Source: an uncultured Prevotellaceae bacterium (GTDB taxonomy: Bacteria > Bacteroidota > Bacteroidia > Bacteroidales > Muribaculaceae). From it: a DNA stretch of 64,000 bases. Position 1 is the stretch's first letter. Every line of letters starts with the position of its first letter. The stretch covers positions 1-64,000 of the forward strand of contig ONQS01000023.1 in NCBI GenBank assembly GCA_900320055.1, in the 5' to 3' direction. The notes under the pieces were generated by a model. It had not been told where the DNA came from, did not search any database, and saw only the letters and a program-made list of their open reading frames with translations. The position numbers were made by a program, and so were the translations under genes. Shown piece by piece: positions 37,495 through 46,250 of the stretch.

Positions 37495-39930
37495 TTAGAG
37501 GGCTAGGCGGAAGCCTAAGCCATCGGCAAATTGGTCAGCAGACGAATGGTTACGGAACCAAACACGATGGCCTGCTTGATCATTGAAGAATGCTCCACCA
37601 CGGGCAACTCGTTCTGATCCTGATGTGGGTCCTGTCGGGTTGGTCTGGGCATTGGCGCTGTACACATCATAATAATCGTTGCACCATTCCCAGACACTAC
37701 CGCTCATGTCATACAGGCCCAACTCGTTGGGCGCCTTCTGCCCCACGGGTTGAGAGATATTAGTTGAATTGTTATTGGAATTCCATGCCACATCGTCAAG
37801 CGTGTTGCTGCCGGAATACATGTATCCATGACTCATATTGCCACCACGGGCGGCGAACTCCCACTCGGCCTCGGTGGGCAGGCGGAAGGTCATGCCCGTC
37901 ATCTGGTTCAACTGGGTGATGAACTCCTGGCAGTCGTTCCAAGAGACGCTCTCCACAGGCCTGTTTGTATCACCGGTGTAGTGACTCGGGTTGTTGCCCA
38001 TCACAGCCACCCACAATGCCTGCGTCACCTCGGTTTCACCAATTCTATATGACGACAGCGTCACTTGATGGGCGGGCAAGGCGTTCTGCTCATCGCTAGT
38101 GGGAGTTTCTCCTGTAAATCCCATCGTGAAGGTGCCGCCGGCAACAGGCACCATATTGAAGGTCACACCACCGATGGTGAAAGAATTACCAGGCCAACTG
38201 CCACTCAACAGGTAGTCGATCAGGGTGGTCACGTCGCTGATATTCACATTGCCTTCCTGGTCACAGTCAGCATTGCTGAGATTGATGCCCGATGCATTTC
38301 CGCTCAGCAGGTAATCGATCAGGGCTGTCACGTCACTGATGGTCACACTGCCATCTACATCCACATCACCTCGCTTCTCGATACTGTGAATGGTGAGATT
38401 GTCCACGGCAAAGTAGTCCCCCGTGGGGTTAACGCTGCTGTCCTTGGTATAGCGCCACGTGAGCGTATGGGTGCCGGGCGTGACATCCATCGTATAAGTC
38501 TCCCAGTCGTTCTGACGCGCGCCGTAAACAAACTGGCTCACGCCATCGACGAGGAACTCACATTTGTCCCACGCTGTGCTTGTGCCCTCGCCCCAGGCCT
38601 TGAAATCAAACGAGAGCATTGACAAAAGGGGAACCTTAACGATTGTGGTCATCTCGGACGTACTGCTAGCCACGCCGGCATTGCCCGATTGAGCATAGGT
38701 GCGGCCGCCCTCGGTCACCTCGGTCCAGGGATAGGCTCCAATGGACGTGACAGTGAAGGCGCCGTCGCTGACTGCTTCACTGAGGTCGGCACCGAAACAG
38801 ACATTGTCCACGGCAAAGTAGTCGCCAGTGGGGTTGACGCTGCTGTCCTTGGTATATTGCCACGTGAGCGTGTGGGTGCCTGCTGTCAAAAGCACGGAAT
38901 AGGTCTCCCAATCGTTCTGACGCTGGCCGTAAGCAAACCGGGTCACGCCATCGACGAGGAACTCACACTTGTCATACGCAGGGCTCGAGCCCTCGCCCCA
39001 AGCCTTGAAATCAAAGAAGAGCGTCGTGGGACTGCTCAATGTCACCGTGGCTGTCAATATCGATGCGCTGCTGCCCACGCCGGCATTGCCCGATTGAGCA
39101 TAGGTGCGGCCGCCCTCGGTCACCACCGTCCAGGGATAGTCGCCATTAGAAACGAAGTTGATGGTGCCGCCCTCGATGTTGAGTGCGCTGTTCAACGCTT
39201 CACCCGATTCATCGGCGAATCCCTCTACATGCGTGAACTTGTTCCAGTAATTGGTATTCTGATAGGCATTAAGAGCACTCGAGGGAACATGCAGCGTGGC
39301 AGTGGTGTAGGTGCTCTCATCAAACATGGGCTCATAGAACTCCCAAGCCTGGAGACTACGGCACGTAATGTCAGTTAGGCTAGTACACCCCTTGAAGATG
39401 TTCATACTCCAACTACCAGAACCATTGAAACGGCAGTTCTCGCCCAAATCAACAGTGGTAAGCGCAGAGCAGCCAAAGAATGCCATTCCGGCCACATAGG
39501 TCACCGAATTGGGGATAACCACCTGGGTTAGGGAGGAACAATTCAAAAAAGAACAACTGCCGATGGTGTTCAGCGTGTTAGGAAAAGTGACGCTGGCCAT
39601 GCCGCTGCAGCCCGAGAATGCATTCTCGCCGATTGTCACGACATTCTCATTGATGGTAATTCTTGTAATCTTGTCACAATCTTTGAAGGCTCCCTCTCCA
39701 ATCTCGGTGACTCGATAGGTGGTTCCTTCATTGGTAACAGTACCATAGATAGAATAAGAGCCGGAAGGCGATGCCAGCACGTGACCGACGACCTTGGCCG
39801 TGGTGCTGCTGGTGATGACATACTGCAGATTGGAAGAAGTGAAGTCATAAGTGTCGGCGGCGCTGGCACCGAGCGCGCACGTTAACCACACCACTAGGGC
39901 TGTCAACAGATGGAGGTAATTCTTGTTCAT
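37495..39930 (-). CDS. Secreted mosaic protein: BspA-like LRR, two repeats, dockerin-like, SUMF-like domain
   Basis: The 811-residue protein has a signal peptide (1-24), BspA-type leucine-rich repeats (about 68-235, for example ITINENVVTIGENAFSGCSG), and two very similar beta-domains at 258-380 and 392-516 (each with EGGRTYAQSGNAGV and KDSSVNPTGDYFAVDN). A dockerin-like pair of calcium loops follows at 520-577 (GDVDVDGSVTISDVTALIDY). The C-terminus (about 590-811) is formylglycine-generating-enzyme-like (RLPTEAEWEFAARGG, GSVWEWCNDYY). The catalytic Cys pair of true FGE is absent from the end (RGGAFFNDQAGHRVWFRNHS), so a binding role is likely. No partner cohesin is seen. A promoter lies at 39944-39975 and a terminator at 37401-37439. 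Confidence 0.85.
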   Translation of the reverse strand: MNKNYLHLLTALVVWLTCALGASAADTYDFTSSNLQYVITSSTTAKVVGHVLASPSGSYSIYGTVTNEGTTYRVTEIGEGAFKDCDKITRITINENVVTIGENAFSGCSGMASVTFPNTLNTIGSCSFLNCSSLTQVVIPNSVTYVAGMAFFGCSALTTVDLGENCRFNGSGSWSMNIFKGCTSLTDITCRSLQAWEFYEPMFDESTYTTATLHVPSSALNAYQNTNYWNKFTHVEGFADESGEALNSALNIEGGTINFVSNGDYPWTVVTEGGRTYAQSGNAGVGSSASILTATVTLSSPTTLFFDFKAWGEGSSPAYDKCEFLVDGVTRFAYGQRQNDWETYSVLLTAGTHTLTWQYTKDSSVNPTGDYFAVDNVCFGADLSEAVSDGAFTVTSIGAYPWTEVTEGGRTYAQSGNAGVASSTSEMTTIVKVPLLSMLSFDFKAWGEGTSTAWDKCEFLVDGVSQFVYGARQNDWETYTMDVTPGTHTLTWRYTKDSSVNPTGDYFAVDNLTIHSIEKRGDVDVDGSVTISDVTALIDYLLSGNASGINLSNADCDQEGNVNISDVTTLIDYLLSGSWPGNSFTIGGVTFNMVPVAGGTFTMGFTGETPTSDEQNALPAHQVTLSSYRIGETEVTQALWVAVMGNNPSHYTGDTNRPVESVSWNDCQEFITQLNQMTGMTFRLPTEAEWEFAARGGNMSHGYMYSGSNTLDDVAWNSNNNSTNISQPVGQKAPNELGLYDMSGSVWEWCNDYYDVYSANAQTNPTGPTSGSERVARGGAFFNDQAGHRVWFRNHSSADQFADGLGFRLAL
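38383..39159 (-). repeat. Tandem duplication inside the mosaic protein gene
   Basis: Two units of about 370 bases (39159-38791 and 38757-38383) encode near-copy domains. Long identical stretches remain in the DNA, such as around the codons for GGRTYAQSGNAG, so the duplication is fairly recent or kept alike by recombination. Confidence 0.8.
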
Positions 39931-39943
39931 AGTCGGTAAGTTT

Positions 39944-39975
39944 AAAAGTTAATAAAATAAATCGTTATCGTCAAA
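39944..39975 (-). promoter_or_regulatory. Promoter of the mosaic protein gene
   Basis: TTTG (39972-39975), 20 bases, TAACTTTT (39944-39951) on the minus strand; the last base deviates from TAnnTTTG. The leader would be only about 8 bases. Confidence 0.5.
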
Positions 39976-40097
39976 TTCATTGATGGGGAGTGAGGCAGGC
40001 AGAAAAGCACTACTTGCTGCTAAACTGTTCCCGCTCGGCAAAGATATTGAAAAAATGATTAAAATGCAAGTTTTTATTTATAATTTTCAAAAAAAAC

Positions 40098-40811
40098 TCA
40101 TCGATATTCATTTAGCAGGTCAAGGGCAAAACGGGCTGCGGCAGGTCCCATTGGCAACATCTCATCCAGACTGCGCAATGCCTTAAGCCTAACGACCTCG
40201 TCTAGGTCATCGCTGCAGTTGGTGAGCAAGTGACGGCTATAGGCCACGGTAAACTCGGGATGGCCCTGAAAAGTCACCACCTGACGGCCTATGCGATAAG
40301 ACTCGTTCAAGCAGAAGTCACTCGTAGCGCATCGCGTGGCGCCGTCGGGCAGAGCCATCACCTGGTCGTGGTGACTATAAAGCAGACGCATCCTTTCGTC
40401 AGGGAAAAAACGCTTCATCTCATTGTCGATAACCCTCGACTGCCGCACACCAGCACCGAAGCCTCCGTCATATTTTCTGACTTCGCCGCCCAGTGCCCGT
40501 GCAATCACCTGATGACCAAAGCACACGCCCATCATCTTTGCACCACGGCAATAGGCCTTTTCTATCCAGTGCAGCAGCGAAACGATCCAGGGCTTGTCGT
40601 CATAGGCCGAATCGAGGCTGCCGGGCACCAGATACAATTCGTCTGGGTTGACGGTTGAGGGTAATTCGCCCTGCCACGTCTGGTAGATGCGGTAAGTGGC
40701 CTCGACGCCAATCGATTCAAATAAGTCGAAGAACAGGGACTCGTAATTTGGAATGAAATCGGGCAACCGGCCCGGAAAAGTGTCACATAGCAGGATGTTG
40801 ATGTGCATCAT
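40098..40811 (-). CDS. Class I glutamine amidotransferase-like protein
   Basis: The 237-residue protein has the nucleophile elbow GAKMMGVCFGHQVIARALGG and the His/Glu pair in VVTFQGHPEFTVAYSRH. It is a free-standing amidotransferase like those acting on GMP-synthase-type or gamma-glutamyl substrates. No synthetase partner adjoins it. It overlaps the HD-protein gene by 4 bases (ATGA), which suggests coupled translation and perhaps nucleotide-related work. Confidence 0.8.
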   Translation of the reverse strand: MMHINILLCDTFPGRLPDFIPNYESLFFDLFESIGVEATYRIYQTWQGELPSTVNPDELYLVPGSLDSAYDDKPWIVSLLHWIEKAYCRGAKMMGVCFGHQVIARALGGEVRKYDGGFGAGVRQSRVIDNEMKRFFPDERMRLLYSHHDQVMALPDGATRCATSDFCLNESYRIGRQVVTFQGHPEFTVAYSRHLLTNCSDDLDEVVRLKALRSLDEMLPMGPAAARFALDLLNEYR

Positions 40812-41440
40812 AACTCGTCGATTTCCTCGCCAGAGCGCTCCATGATGCTGGCAGCCAGTCCGTCAGCAGTCTGGATAATAGTAACCAAGGGATAGAGTTT
40901 GCGGGCTGCATCATAGTTGCGCATGTCCTCATAACTGTTTTGGTTCACACCCCAGGCGCCCATGTGCCAGCGGATGGCCAGCATCTCATCGTCGTTCAAG
41001 GGCAGACCGCTGCACAACAGCAGTGCAAGCGATTTCTCGCCATGTCCCATCGGGAAACCTTTGTAGGTGATCTTATAGCCCTCGGCATCTTCCCAGATGC
41101 CCAACGCGTTTTTACGTTTCTTGACCGTGCGCTTGTAGATGTCACACTTGCACACGTCATGCAACAGGCTGGACAGGATGATGCTGTCACGCTTCACCTC
41201 ATGCTCGATGCCCGGCTCGACCGTCTTCATGGCTTCAAACACGGCAAGCGCTGCCTGGCATGTGTTGAGCGAGTGACGGGCCAGACCTCCCTCGACATTC
41301 AGGTGATGTGCGGCCGATGCCGGCGCTGTGAAGAATCCCCACGCCTCCAGATCACTGATCACGTCCTCGATGCCCTCACGCTCGGTAGAGCGGAGCAACT
41401 CCAGTATTTCTTCCTTACAGTTTTTATCGCTTGTTTTCAT
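40808..41440 (-). CDS. HD-domain protein
   Basis: From the ATG at 41440 the product is 210 residues. The HD metal motif is visible as GLARHSLNTCQAAL and ILSSLLHDVCKCDIY, with a later HGEKSLALLLCSG and IRWHMGAWG. It is probably a phosphohydrolase on nucleotides or RNA ends; the substrate is unknown. It ends in an ATGA overlap with the amidotransferase gene and follows mlaF by 58 bases. Confidence 0.8.
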   Translation of the reverse strand: MKTSDKNCKEEILELLRSTEREGIEDVISDLEAWGFFTAPASAAHHLNVEGGLARHSLNTCQAALAVFEAMKTVEPGIEHEVKRDSIILSSLLHDVCKCDIYKRTVKKRKNALGIWEDAEGYKITYKGFPMGHGEKSLALLLCSGLPLNDDEMLAIRWHMGAWGVNQNSYEDMRNYDAARKLYPLVTIIQTADGLAASIMERSGEEIDEL

Positions 41441-41498
41441 TGTTTGTCGTGGTAATGATAGATAAAATGGGTGGAATAGACTGAAAGATAGACGATAT

Positions 41499-42293
41499 CT
41501 ACCTCTTGGTGGGCGTATAGCCGTGTTCGCGACGATACTTGCGCACATCGCGGAACAGGTCGGTGGCATAGACAAAGTTGTTCAGGTCATCGTTGTCCAC
41601 ATCATAGATTTGATCCTTGTTGCCGATCCAGCCCACATGACCCTTGTTGATAAAGACGATGTTCTCCCCGATGCCCATCACCGAATTCATATCGTGGGTG
41701 TTGATGATGGTGGTGATGCCAAACTCATGGGTGATGTCGCTCAGCAGTTCATCGATGACGATTGACGTCTTGGGGTCAAGGCCCGAGTTAGGCTCGTCAC
41801 AGAAGAGGTACTTGGGATTCAGCGCGATGGCGCGGGCAATGGCGCATCGCTTCTGCATACCGCCAGAGAGTTCGCTGGGATACTTGCTCTCGCTGCCCGT
41901 CAGGTTGACGCGGTCGATACAGAACTGCGCGCGGTCTCGCATCTCGCCAGCGCTCATCTTGCCAAACATCACCAGTGGGAACATCACGTTGCCCAGCACG
42001 GTCTCGCTATCGAACAACGCCGAGCCTTGAAAGAGCATGCCGATCTCCTTGCGCAACTCTTTGCGCTGCTTGCGGTCCATCCGGGTGATATCACGCCCGT
42101 CATACAGAATCGAGCCCTCGTCGGGATCAAACAGGCCTACGATGTTCTTGATAAGCACCGTCTTGCCCGAGCCCGACTGACCGATGATCAGGTTGGTCTT
42201 ACCGTCATATAACTGGCAACTGATGTCGTACAGCACTTGGCGCACGCCACTGTCCTCCTTAAACGATTTAGAGATATGCTTGACTTCGATCAT
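41499..42293 (-). CDS. mlaF: MlaF-like ABC transporter ATPase
   Basis: The 264-residue ATPase has Walker A (IGQSGSGKTVLIKNI), signature LSGGMQKRCAIARAIA and Walker B (YLFCDEPNSGLDPKTS). It powers MCE-type lipid transport between outer and inner membranes with the MlaE-like permease just upstream. The MCE substrate-binding protein is not adjacent. The 37-base spacer from mlaE consists of heptamer repeats like those before queD. Confidence 0.9.
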   Translation of the reverse strand: MIEVKHISKSFKEDSGVRQVLYDISCQLYDGKTNLIIGQSGSGKTVLIKNIVGLFDPDEGSILYDGRDITRMDRKQRKELRKEIGMLFQGSALFDSETVLGNVMFPLVMFGKMSAGEMRDRAQFCIDRVNLTGSESKYPSELSGGMQKRCAIARAIALNPKYLFCDEPNSGLDPKTSIVIDELLSDITHEFGITTIINTHDMNSVMGIGENIVFINKGHVGWIGNKDQIYDVDNDDLNNFVYATDLFRDVRKYRREHGYTPTKR

Positions 42294-42333
42294 TTTAAGT
42301 TGTTAGTCTTTAGTCCTTAGTTGTTAGTTGTTA
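42294..42333 (-). repeat. Heptamer repeats between mlaE and mlaF
   Basis: On the minus strand, units AACTAAC, AACTAAG, GACTAAA, GACTAAC and AACTTAA run from the mlaE stop to the mlaF start. They are diverged copies of the period-7 array at 32983-33026. Confidence 0.75.
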
Positions 42334-43077
42334 AAGCAGTAGGAGGGTTAGGATGACATCGGCAATCAGAATCATGATGTTGCTCATCACCACGGTGTCG
42401 GTACTGGCCTGACCCACCTCGACCGAGCCGCCTTGCACAGTGTAGCCGTAATAGCAGGCGATAGTCGACATAATGAAGGCGAAGAACAGCGACTTGATCA
42501 GCGCGAACCACACATACCACTCGATAAACAGCGACTGGATGCCAAAGATATAGGTGTCGGGGTCTACAATGCCTGTGACGATACAGATCAGCCAGCCGCC
42601 AAACAGGCTGGTCGCCATACAGATCACCACCAGAAACGGCAGGATGGAGATCAAGGCCAGTATCTTGGGCGCGGCCAGAAAGTTGGCGCTGTTGATGCCC
42701 ATGATGTCGAGCGCGTCGATCTGCTCTGTTGCACGCATGGTGCCTATCTCACTGGCGATGTTCGAGCCGATCTTGCCCGACAGGATCAGGCACAGGATGG
42801 TCGAGGAGAACTCCAGCAGGATGATCTCGCGGGTGGTCAGACCCACCGTGTAGCGCGGCAGCAGCGGGTTAGAAATATTGAGTTTGATCAGGATCGTACA
42901 CAGCGAACCGATAAACAGCGACACGATGATGATCAGCGGTATCGAGTCGATACCCAGTTTGTAAATCTCGTTGAGATAGCGCTTGAAGAACACCCTCACC
43001 TTGTCGGGGATCGCGATGACCCGCCACATAAACATGCAGTAGTCTCCAAACTTATCCAGCATTTTTGTCAATAACAT
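42331..43077 (-). CDS. mlaE: MlaE-like ABC transporter permease
   Basis: The 248-residue membrane protein has the MlaE family segments LTTREIILLEFSSTILCLIL, GKIGSNIASEIGTMRATEQI and DALDIMGINSANFLAAPKIL. It is the inner-membrane channel of the MCE lipid transporter and pairs with the ATPase downstream. It follows the LuxR-type gene by 48 bases, so the regulator and transporter may be cotranscribed. Confidence 0.92.
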   Translation of the reverse strand: MLLTKMLDKFGDYCMFMWRVIAIPDKVRVFFKRYLNEIYKLGIDSIPLIIIVSLFIGSLCTILIKLNISNPLLPRYTVGLTTREIILLEFSSTILCLILSGKIGSNIASEIGTMRATEQIDALDIMGINSANFLAAPKILALISILPFLVVICMATSLFGGWLICIVTGIVDPDTYIFGIQSLFIEWYVWFALIKSLFFAFIMSTIACYYGYTVQGGSVEVGQASTDTVVMSNIMILIADVILTLLLL

Positions 43078-43125
43078 AACGATGATGCTTCTATTATTAT
43101 CAACACAAACAATAAATAATGTTTC

Positions 43126-43698
43126 CTACATCAGGGTGCTCTCGTCCACCAGATTGTTGAGCATGGCATAGACCGTAAGGCCCGCCACACTCTTGATGCC
43201 GGTCTTGCGGGTGATGTTCTTGCGGTGGCTGATCACCGTGTGCACGCTCACGTTGAGGGCGTCGGCAATCTCCTTGTTGGTCTTGCCCTGGGCCAGTTCC
43301 ACCAGCACGGCCGTCTCTCGCTTGGTGAGTTCGTAGTTGCTCTTGGGCGTATCGTCGTCGCCAGGCGTGGCCTGCGACAGCGTCTCGATGAGTGCGGCGC
43401 GGCTGTCGCGGATGTCGATCACGGCGTCATAATGCTTGAGGCAGTCACGCTCCACATACTGGTAGACCAGCGCCACCACCGCCACTTCATGTTCGTGGTG
43501 CAGCAGGTCAGGGCTGCCGATCAGCGTGGGATTGATCAGCACCACGTCGGGGCGGGCGGCAATCATGCGCTCGTCGAGATGATCGGCGCTCATCTCGGGC
43601 TCCAGCACCTTGAAGCGGATCTGCCCGTCGAGCATGGCCTTCAGCCCCGCGACTATCACCTCCGATGGTTCCACTATCAGTAGCCGCTTCTTCATCAT
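43126..43698 (-). CDS. LuxR-type regulator with degenerate receiver domain
   Basis: The 190-residue protein ends in a clear LuxR helix-turn-helix (LTKRETAVLVELAQGKTNKE, IADALNVSVHTVISHRKN). The N-terminal 115 residues look like a response-regulator receiver, but the acidic pair is replaced (LLIVEPSEV) and the phosphate-accepting Asp position reads VVLINPTL, so Asn stands there. It probably does not work by phosphorylation. It overlaps the hemerythrin gene by 4 bases, which suggests that the two act together, perhaps in oxygen or NO response. No kinase is nearby. Confidence 0.85.
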   Translation of the reverse strand: MMKKRLLIVEPSEVIVAGLKAMLDGQIRFKVLEPEMSADHLDERMIAARPDVVLINPTLIGSPDLLHHEHEVAVVALVYQYVERDCLKHYDAVIDIRDSRAALIETLSQATPGDDDTPKSNYELTKRETAVLVELAQGKTNKEIADALNVSVHTVISHRKNITRKTGIKSVAGLTVYAMLNNLVDESTLM

Positions 43699-44402
43699 TT
43701 CAGTATAGCGTTTTCGAGATGCCCTACCAGCGGCACCATTATCTTCTCTTCGATAAAGGTGTGCTTCTTCAAGTCCTCGCTCAGGCGCAGGATGTCATAC
43801 ACCACATCGAGCACGTTGTCGTCATCCACCTGGGGCGGCAGATACTTGAACACGATGTTCAGCAGGTCGCCCAGTTTGCCCTCGATGTCGCTGTGGGATT
43901 GCAGGAAGTCACCGATGCGGTACGATCTGTCGCGCTCGCCGGCCATCAGGCGGCCGATGTGCGGGAACACCTCCTGCTCCTCGTGCCGGAAGTGCTCCTC
44001 CACCTCCCTCCTGTACTGGTCAAAGAAGCGGATAAACGCCTGCCCTAGTAGAGGCTTGCTCAGTTGATGGGCGATGGCGTCGATGTGCTTCTCGATGTGC
44101 GGCAAGCGCTTGTCCACATAGTAGCGGTGCGACTTCTCGAGATAGGGCACCAGACCGCTCATGTCGGTCCCCAACAGGACGGCCGTCGACGGCACATAGC
44201 CGTTAAAGGTGTACACGTTGCATATCAGCAGGAAGAAGGCGGTGTCCACACCGCTGGCCTCGCACACGTCGGCTATCGAGCGGTCACCGAAGCCCAGCGG
44301 GATATTCAGTCGCGCCAGCAGCGACAGCAGCGACGGATGCGCGGTGACCAGATCGCTCAGACGAGCGTCGCTGGCAAAGAGCCGTGATTTGATATCTTTC
44401 AT
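43695..44402 (-). CDS. Hemerythrin-domain protein, RIC/ScdA-like
   Basis: From the ATG at 44402 the product is 235 residues. An N-terminal ScdA-like part (LSDLVTAHPSLLSLLARLNI) is followed by a hemerythrin four-helix domain with several His ligand candidates (HIEKHIDAIAHQL, EEHFRHEEQEVFPHI, QSHSDIEGKL, LKKHTFIEEKI). RIC proteins repair iron-sulfur clusters after NO or oxidative stress. The Cys-Cys normally found at the end of the N-terminal domain is missing (PLGFGDRS), so it may be a sensor rather than a repair protein. It has a full promoter. Confidence 0.82.
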   Translation of the reverse strand: MKDIKSRLFASDARLSDLVTAHPSLLSLLARLNIPLGFGDRSIADVCEASGVDTAFFLLICNVYTFNGYVPSTAVLLGTDMSGLVPYLEKSHRYYVDKRLPHIEKHIDAIAHQLSKPLLGQAFIRFFDQYRREVEEHFRHEEQEVFPHIGRLMAGERDRSYRIGDFLQSHSDIEGKLGDLLNIVFKYLPPQVDDDNVLDVVYDILRLSEDLKKHTFIEEKIMVPLVGHLENAILK

Positions 44403-44436
44403 TTGGCAGTGGGTTGCTTGATTTGATGTCAGGCTG

Positions 44437-44468
44437 CAAATATAGCACTTTTGCGCCAATCCCGCAAA
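44437..44468 (-). promoter_or_regulatory. Promoter of the hemerythrin/LuxR genes
   Basis: TTTG (44465-44468), 20 bases, TATATTTG (44437-44444) on the minus strand. The leader is about 30 bases. Confidence 0.8.
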
Positions 44469-44490
44469 TCCGCCACGCCCCAAAGTGCCC

Positions 44491-46245
44491 TCAGCGGGCC
44501 CAAGCGCGGTCGAGGATCATCAGGCGGCTCATGTCCCAGGCTTGGAGTTGATGCGGGGTCAGCGCGGTGCTGTCGCCCAGGATCGACATGTTGCGGGGCT
44601 GTATCGCACTGGTGACGGGATAGCGCAGTATGCTGTGGCCCAGTCCTTTCCACTGATAACCATTGGCGCCCATCACATCGAGCAGCGTGGGGAACACATC
44701 GACCTGACCGATGATCGGCTCGTAGCGCAACGATGCCGTGGCATGGGTGATAATCAGCGGAATAGACCAGTCGTCGGGGACGGCCTCGTAGTCGGTCAGG
44801 CCCTTGACGCGGTTGAGATACACCTGGGTGTGATCGCTCACGATGGCCAGCACGGTGTGGTCATACAGGCCCGTGCGATGCAGATCGCCGATCAGCGCCC
44901 CGATGCAACTGTCGGTCAGGTTCACACAGTTCAGGTAGCCGCGGGCCTCGGCATTAAGGGTGTCGCTGGCGGTGATCCACGAGGGTCTCACCTTGCCGGT
45001 CGGGTACGGTGTGTGCATCGTCATGGTCACCATCTCCAGAAAGAAGGGTTGCCGCATGCGGGGCAGCAGGCGGGCGGCAAAGTCGGTAAGCGCGGCGTCA
45101 TCGACGTTGCCATGGCGCTGCAACGCGCCGTCGGCCATCAACTCGGTGCGCGTGTAGAGTGTATCAAAGCCGTAGGCCCTGGCGGTCACGTTCTGGTTCC
45201 AGTTGACGCCTGGCGTGCAGATTACCTCGCGGCAGTCATAGCCATCAAGGGCCTGGGCAATCGACGGATAAGGTCCTGCTCCCCAGTTGACAGCCACCAC
45301 GCCGTCACGCAGGGGCAGCAGGCCTGTGTTGTAGATAAAGTGGGCATCGCTCGAGTGACCATGACTGGTCTGGAACAGCACGTGCGGGGCATAGATGACG
45401 CTATCGGACGCCACCAGGCGGTTGAGCACGGGAGTCACCTCGCGTCCGTCGACACGCATGCCGATGGGCCACGTGTGCAACGACTCCACGATGATCAGCA
45501 CCAGGTTTTGGCGCTCACGGGCGGCAAAGCGGTTGTCGCTGTAATGCGGACAGTCCTGTTGGAGAAACCGCTGGAGCGCCTCGCGTTCAGAATCGGTCAC
45601 GTTGTGGCTGCTCATCGCCTCGTGCAGGGTAAACAGGCCATAGGGAATCAGACCGTTGCGGGCAAAATACTCCCTGTTGCTGAAGTTGTGCAGGAGGCGC
45701 TTGCGGTAATTGGTGTCGCCGCCCGTATAGCCCAGAGCGGCCAGCAGCAGCCCCGCCGCCAGGGTGATTGCCAGCGGTCGCAGTATGCCTTCTCGGCCAC
45801 TGGCATGGCGTTTTGACAGCAAATGGGCAGCGATCAATGCCAAGAACGGGAGCAGCACCAACAGGTCCTGCCAGCGCATCAGGGCCACCGTGCTCGAGGC
45901 CAGGGTGGAATTGACGTTGTCGGTCAGGGTCAGGCTCTGCCACGGCATCAAGTCGTCATAGGCACGGCAATAGCACATCTGCATCAGGCACCACAGGGTG
46001 AGCAAGGCCGATGGAATCCATACAGCCCAGCGCCAGCGCCTAGGAAGCAGCCAGTACGGAGCCAGGAGCAACAGGGCATTGGCGGCAGCGACGACGGCCA
46101 TGCGCCCCTCGTGCAGCATCTGCCCCACCCCGCCGTGCAAGGTGTCCAGCGCCATCACAAAGCACTGCCAGGCGACCACTGCCACACACAGCACATAGAA
46201 TGTGCGCCCATAGCGGCTGATATGTCCGTTACCCGTGGCAGTCAT
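44491..46245 (-). CDS. LTA-synthase-like membrane sulfatase/phosphotransferase
   Basis: From the ATG at 46245 the product is 584 residues: five or so N-terminal membrane helices (1-180), then a periplasmic alkaline-phosphatase-fold domain with LVLIIVESLHTW (metal-binding Glu), TSHGHSSDAHFIYNTG (nucleophile region) and VLAIVSDHTQVY (metal-binding Asp-His). The family transfers phosphoglycerol or phosphoethanolamine to lipids or glycans. Bacteroidota lack lipoteichoic acid, so a lipid A or glycan substrate is more likely. It begins 5 bases after the umuD-like stop and is last in the hisS run. Confidence 0.85.
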   Translation of the reverse strand: MTATGNGHISRYGRTFYVLCVAVVAWQCFVMALDTLHGGVGQMLHEGRMAVVAAANALLLLAPYWLLPRRWRWAVWIPSALLTLWCLMQMCYCRAYDDLMPWQSLTLTDNVNSTLASSTVALMRWQDLLVLLPFLALIAAHLLSKRHASGREGILRPLAITLAAGLLLAALGYTGGDTNYRKRLLHNFSNREYFARNGLIPYGLFTLHEAMSSHNVTDSEREALQRFLQQDCPHYSDNRFAARERQNLVLIIVESLHTWPIGMRVDGREVTPVLNRLVASDSVIYAPHVLFQTSHGHSSDAHFIYNTGLLPLRDGVVAVNWGAGPYPSIAQALDGYDCREVICTPGVNWNQNVTARAYGFDTLYTRTELMADGALQRHGNVDDAALTDFAARLLPRMRQPFFLEMVTMTMHTPYPTGKVRPSWITASDTLNAEARGYLNCVNLTDSCIGALIGDLHRTGLYDHTVLAIVSDHTQVYLNRVKGLTDYEAVPDDWSIPLIITHATASLRYEPIIGQVDVFPTLLDVMGANGYQWKGLGHSILRYPVTSAIQPRNMSILGDSTALTPHQLQAWDMSRLMILDRAWAR

Positions 46246-46250
46246 GGCGG

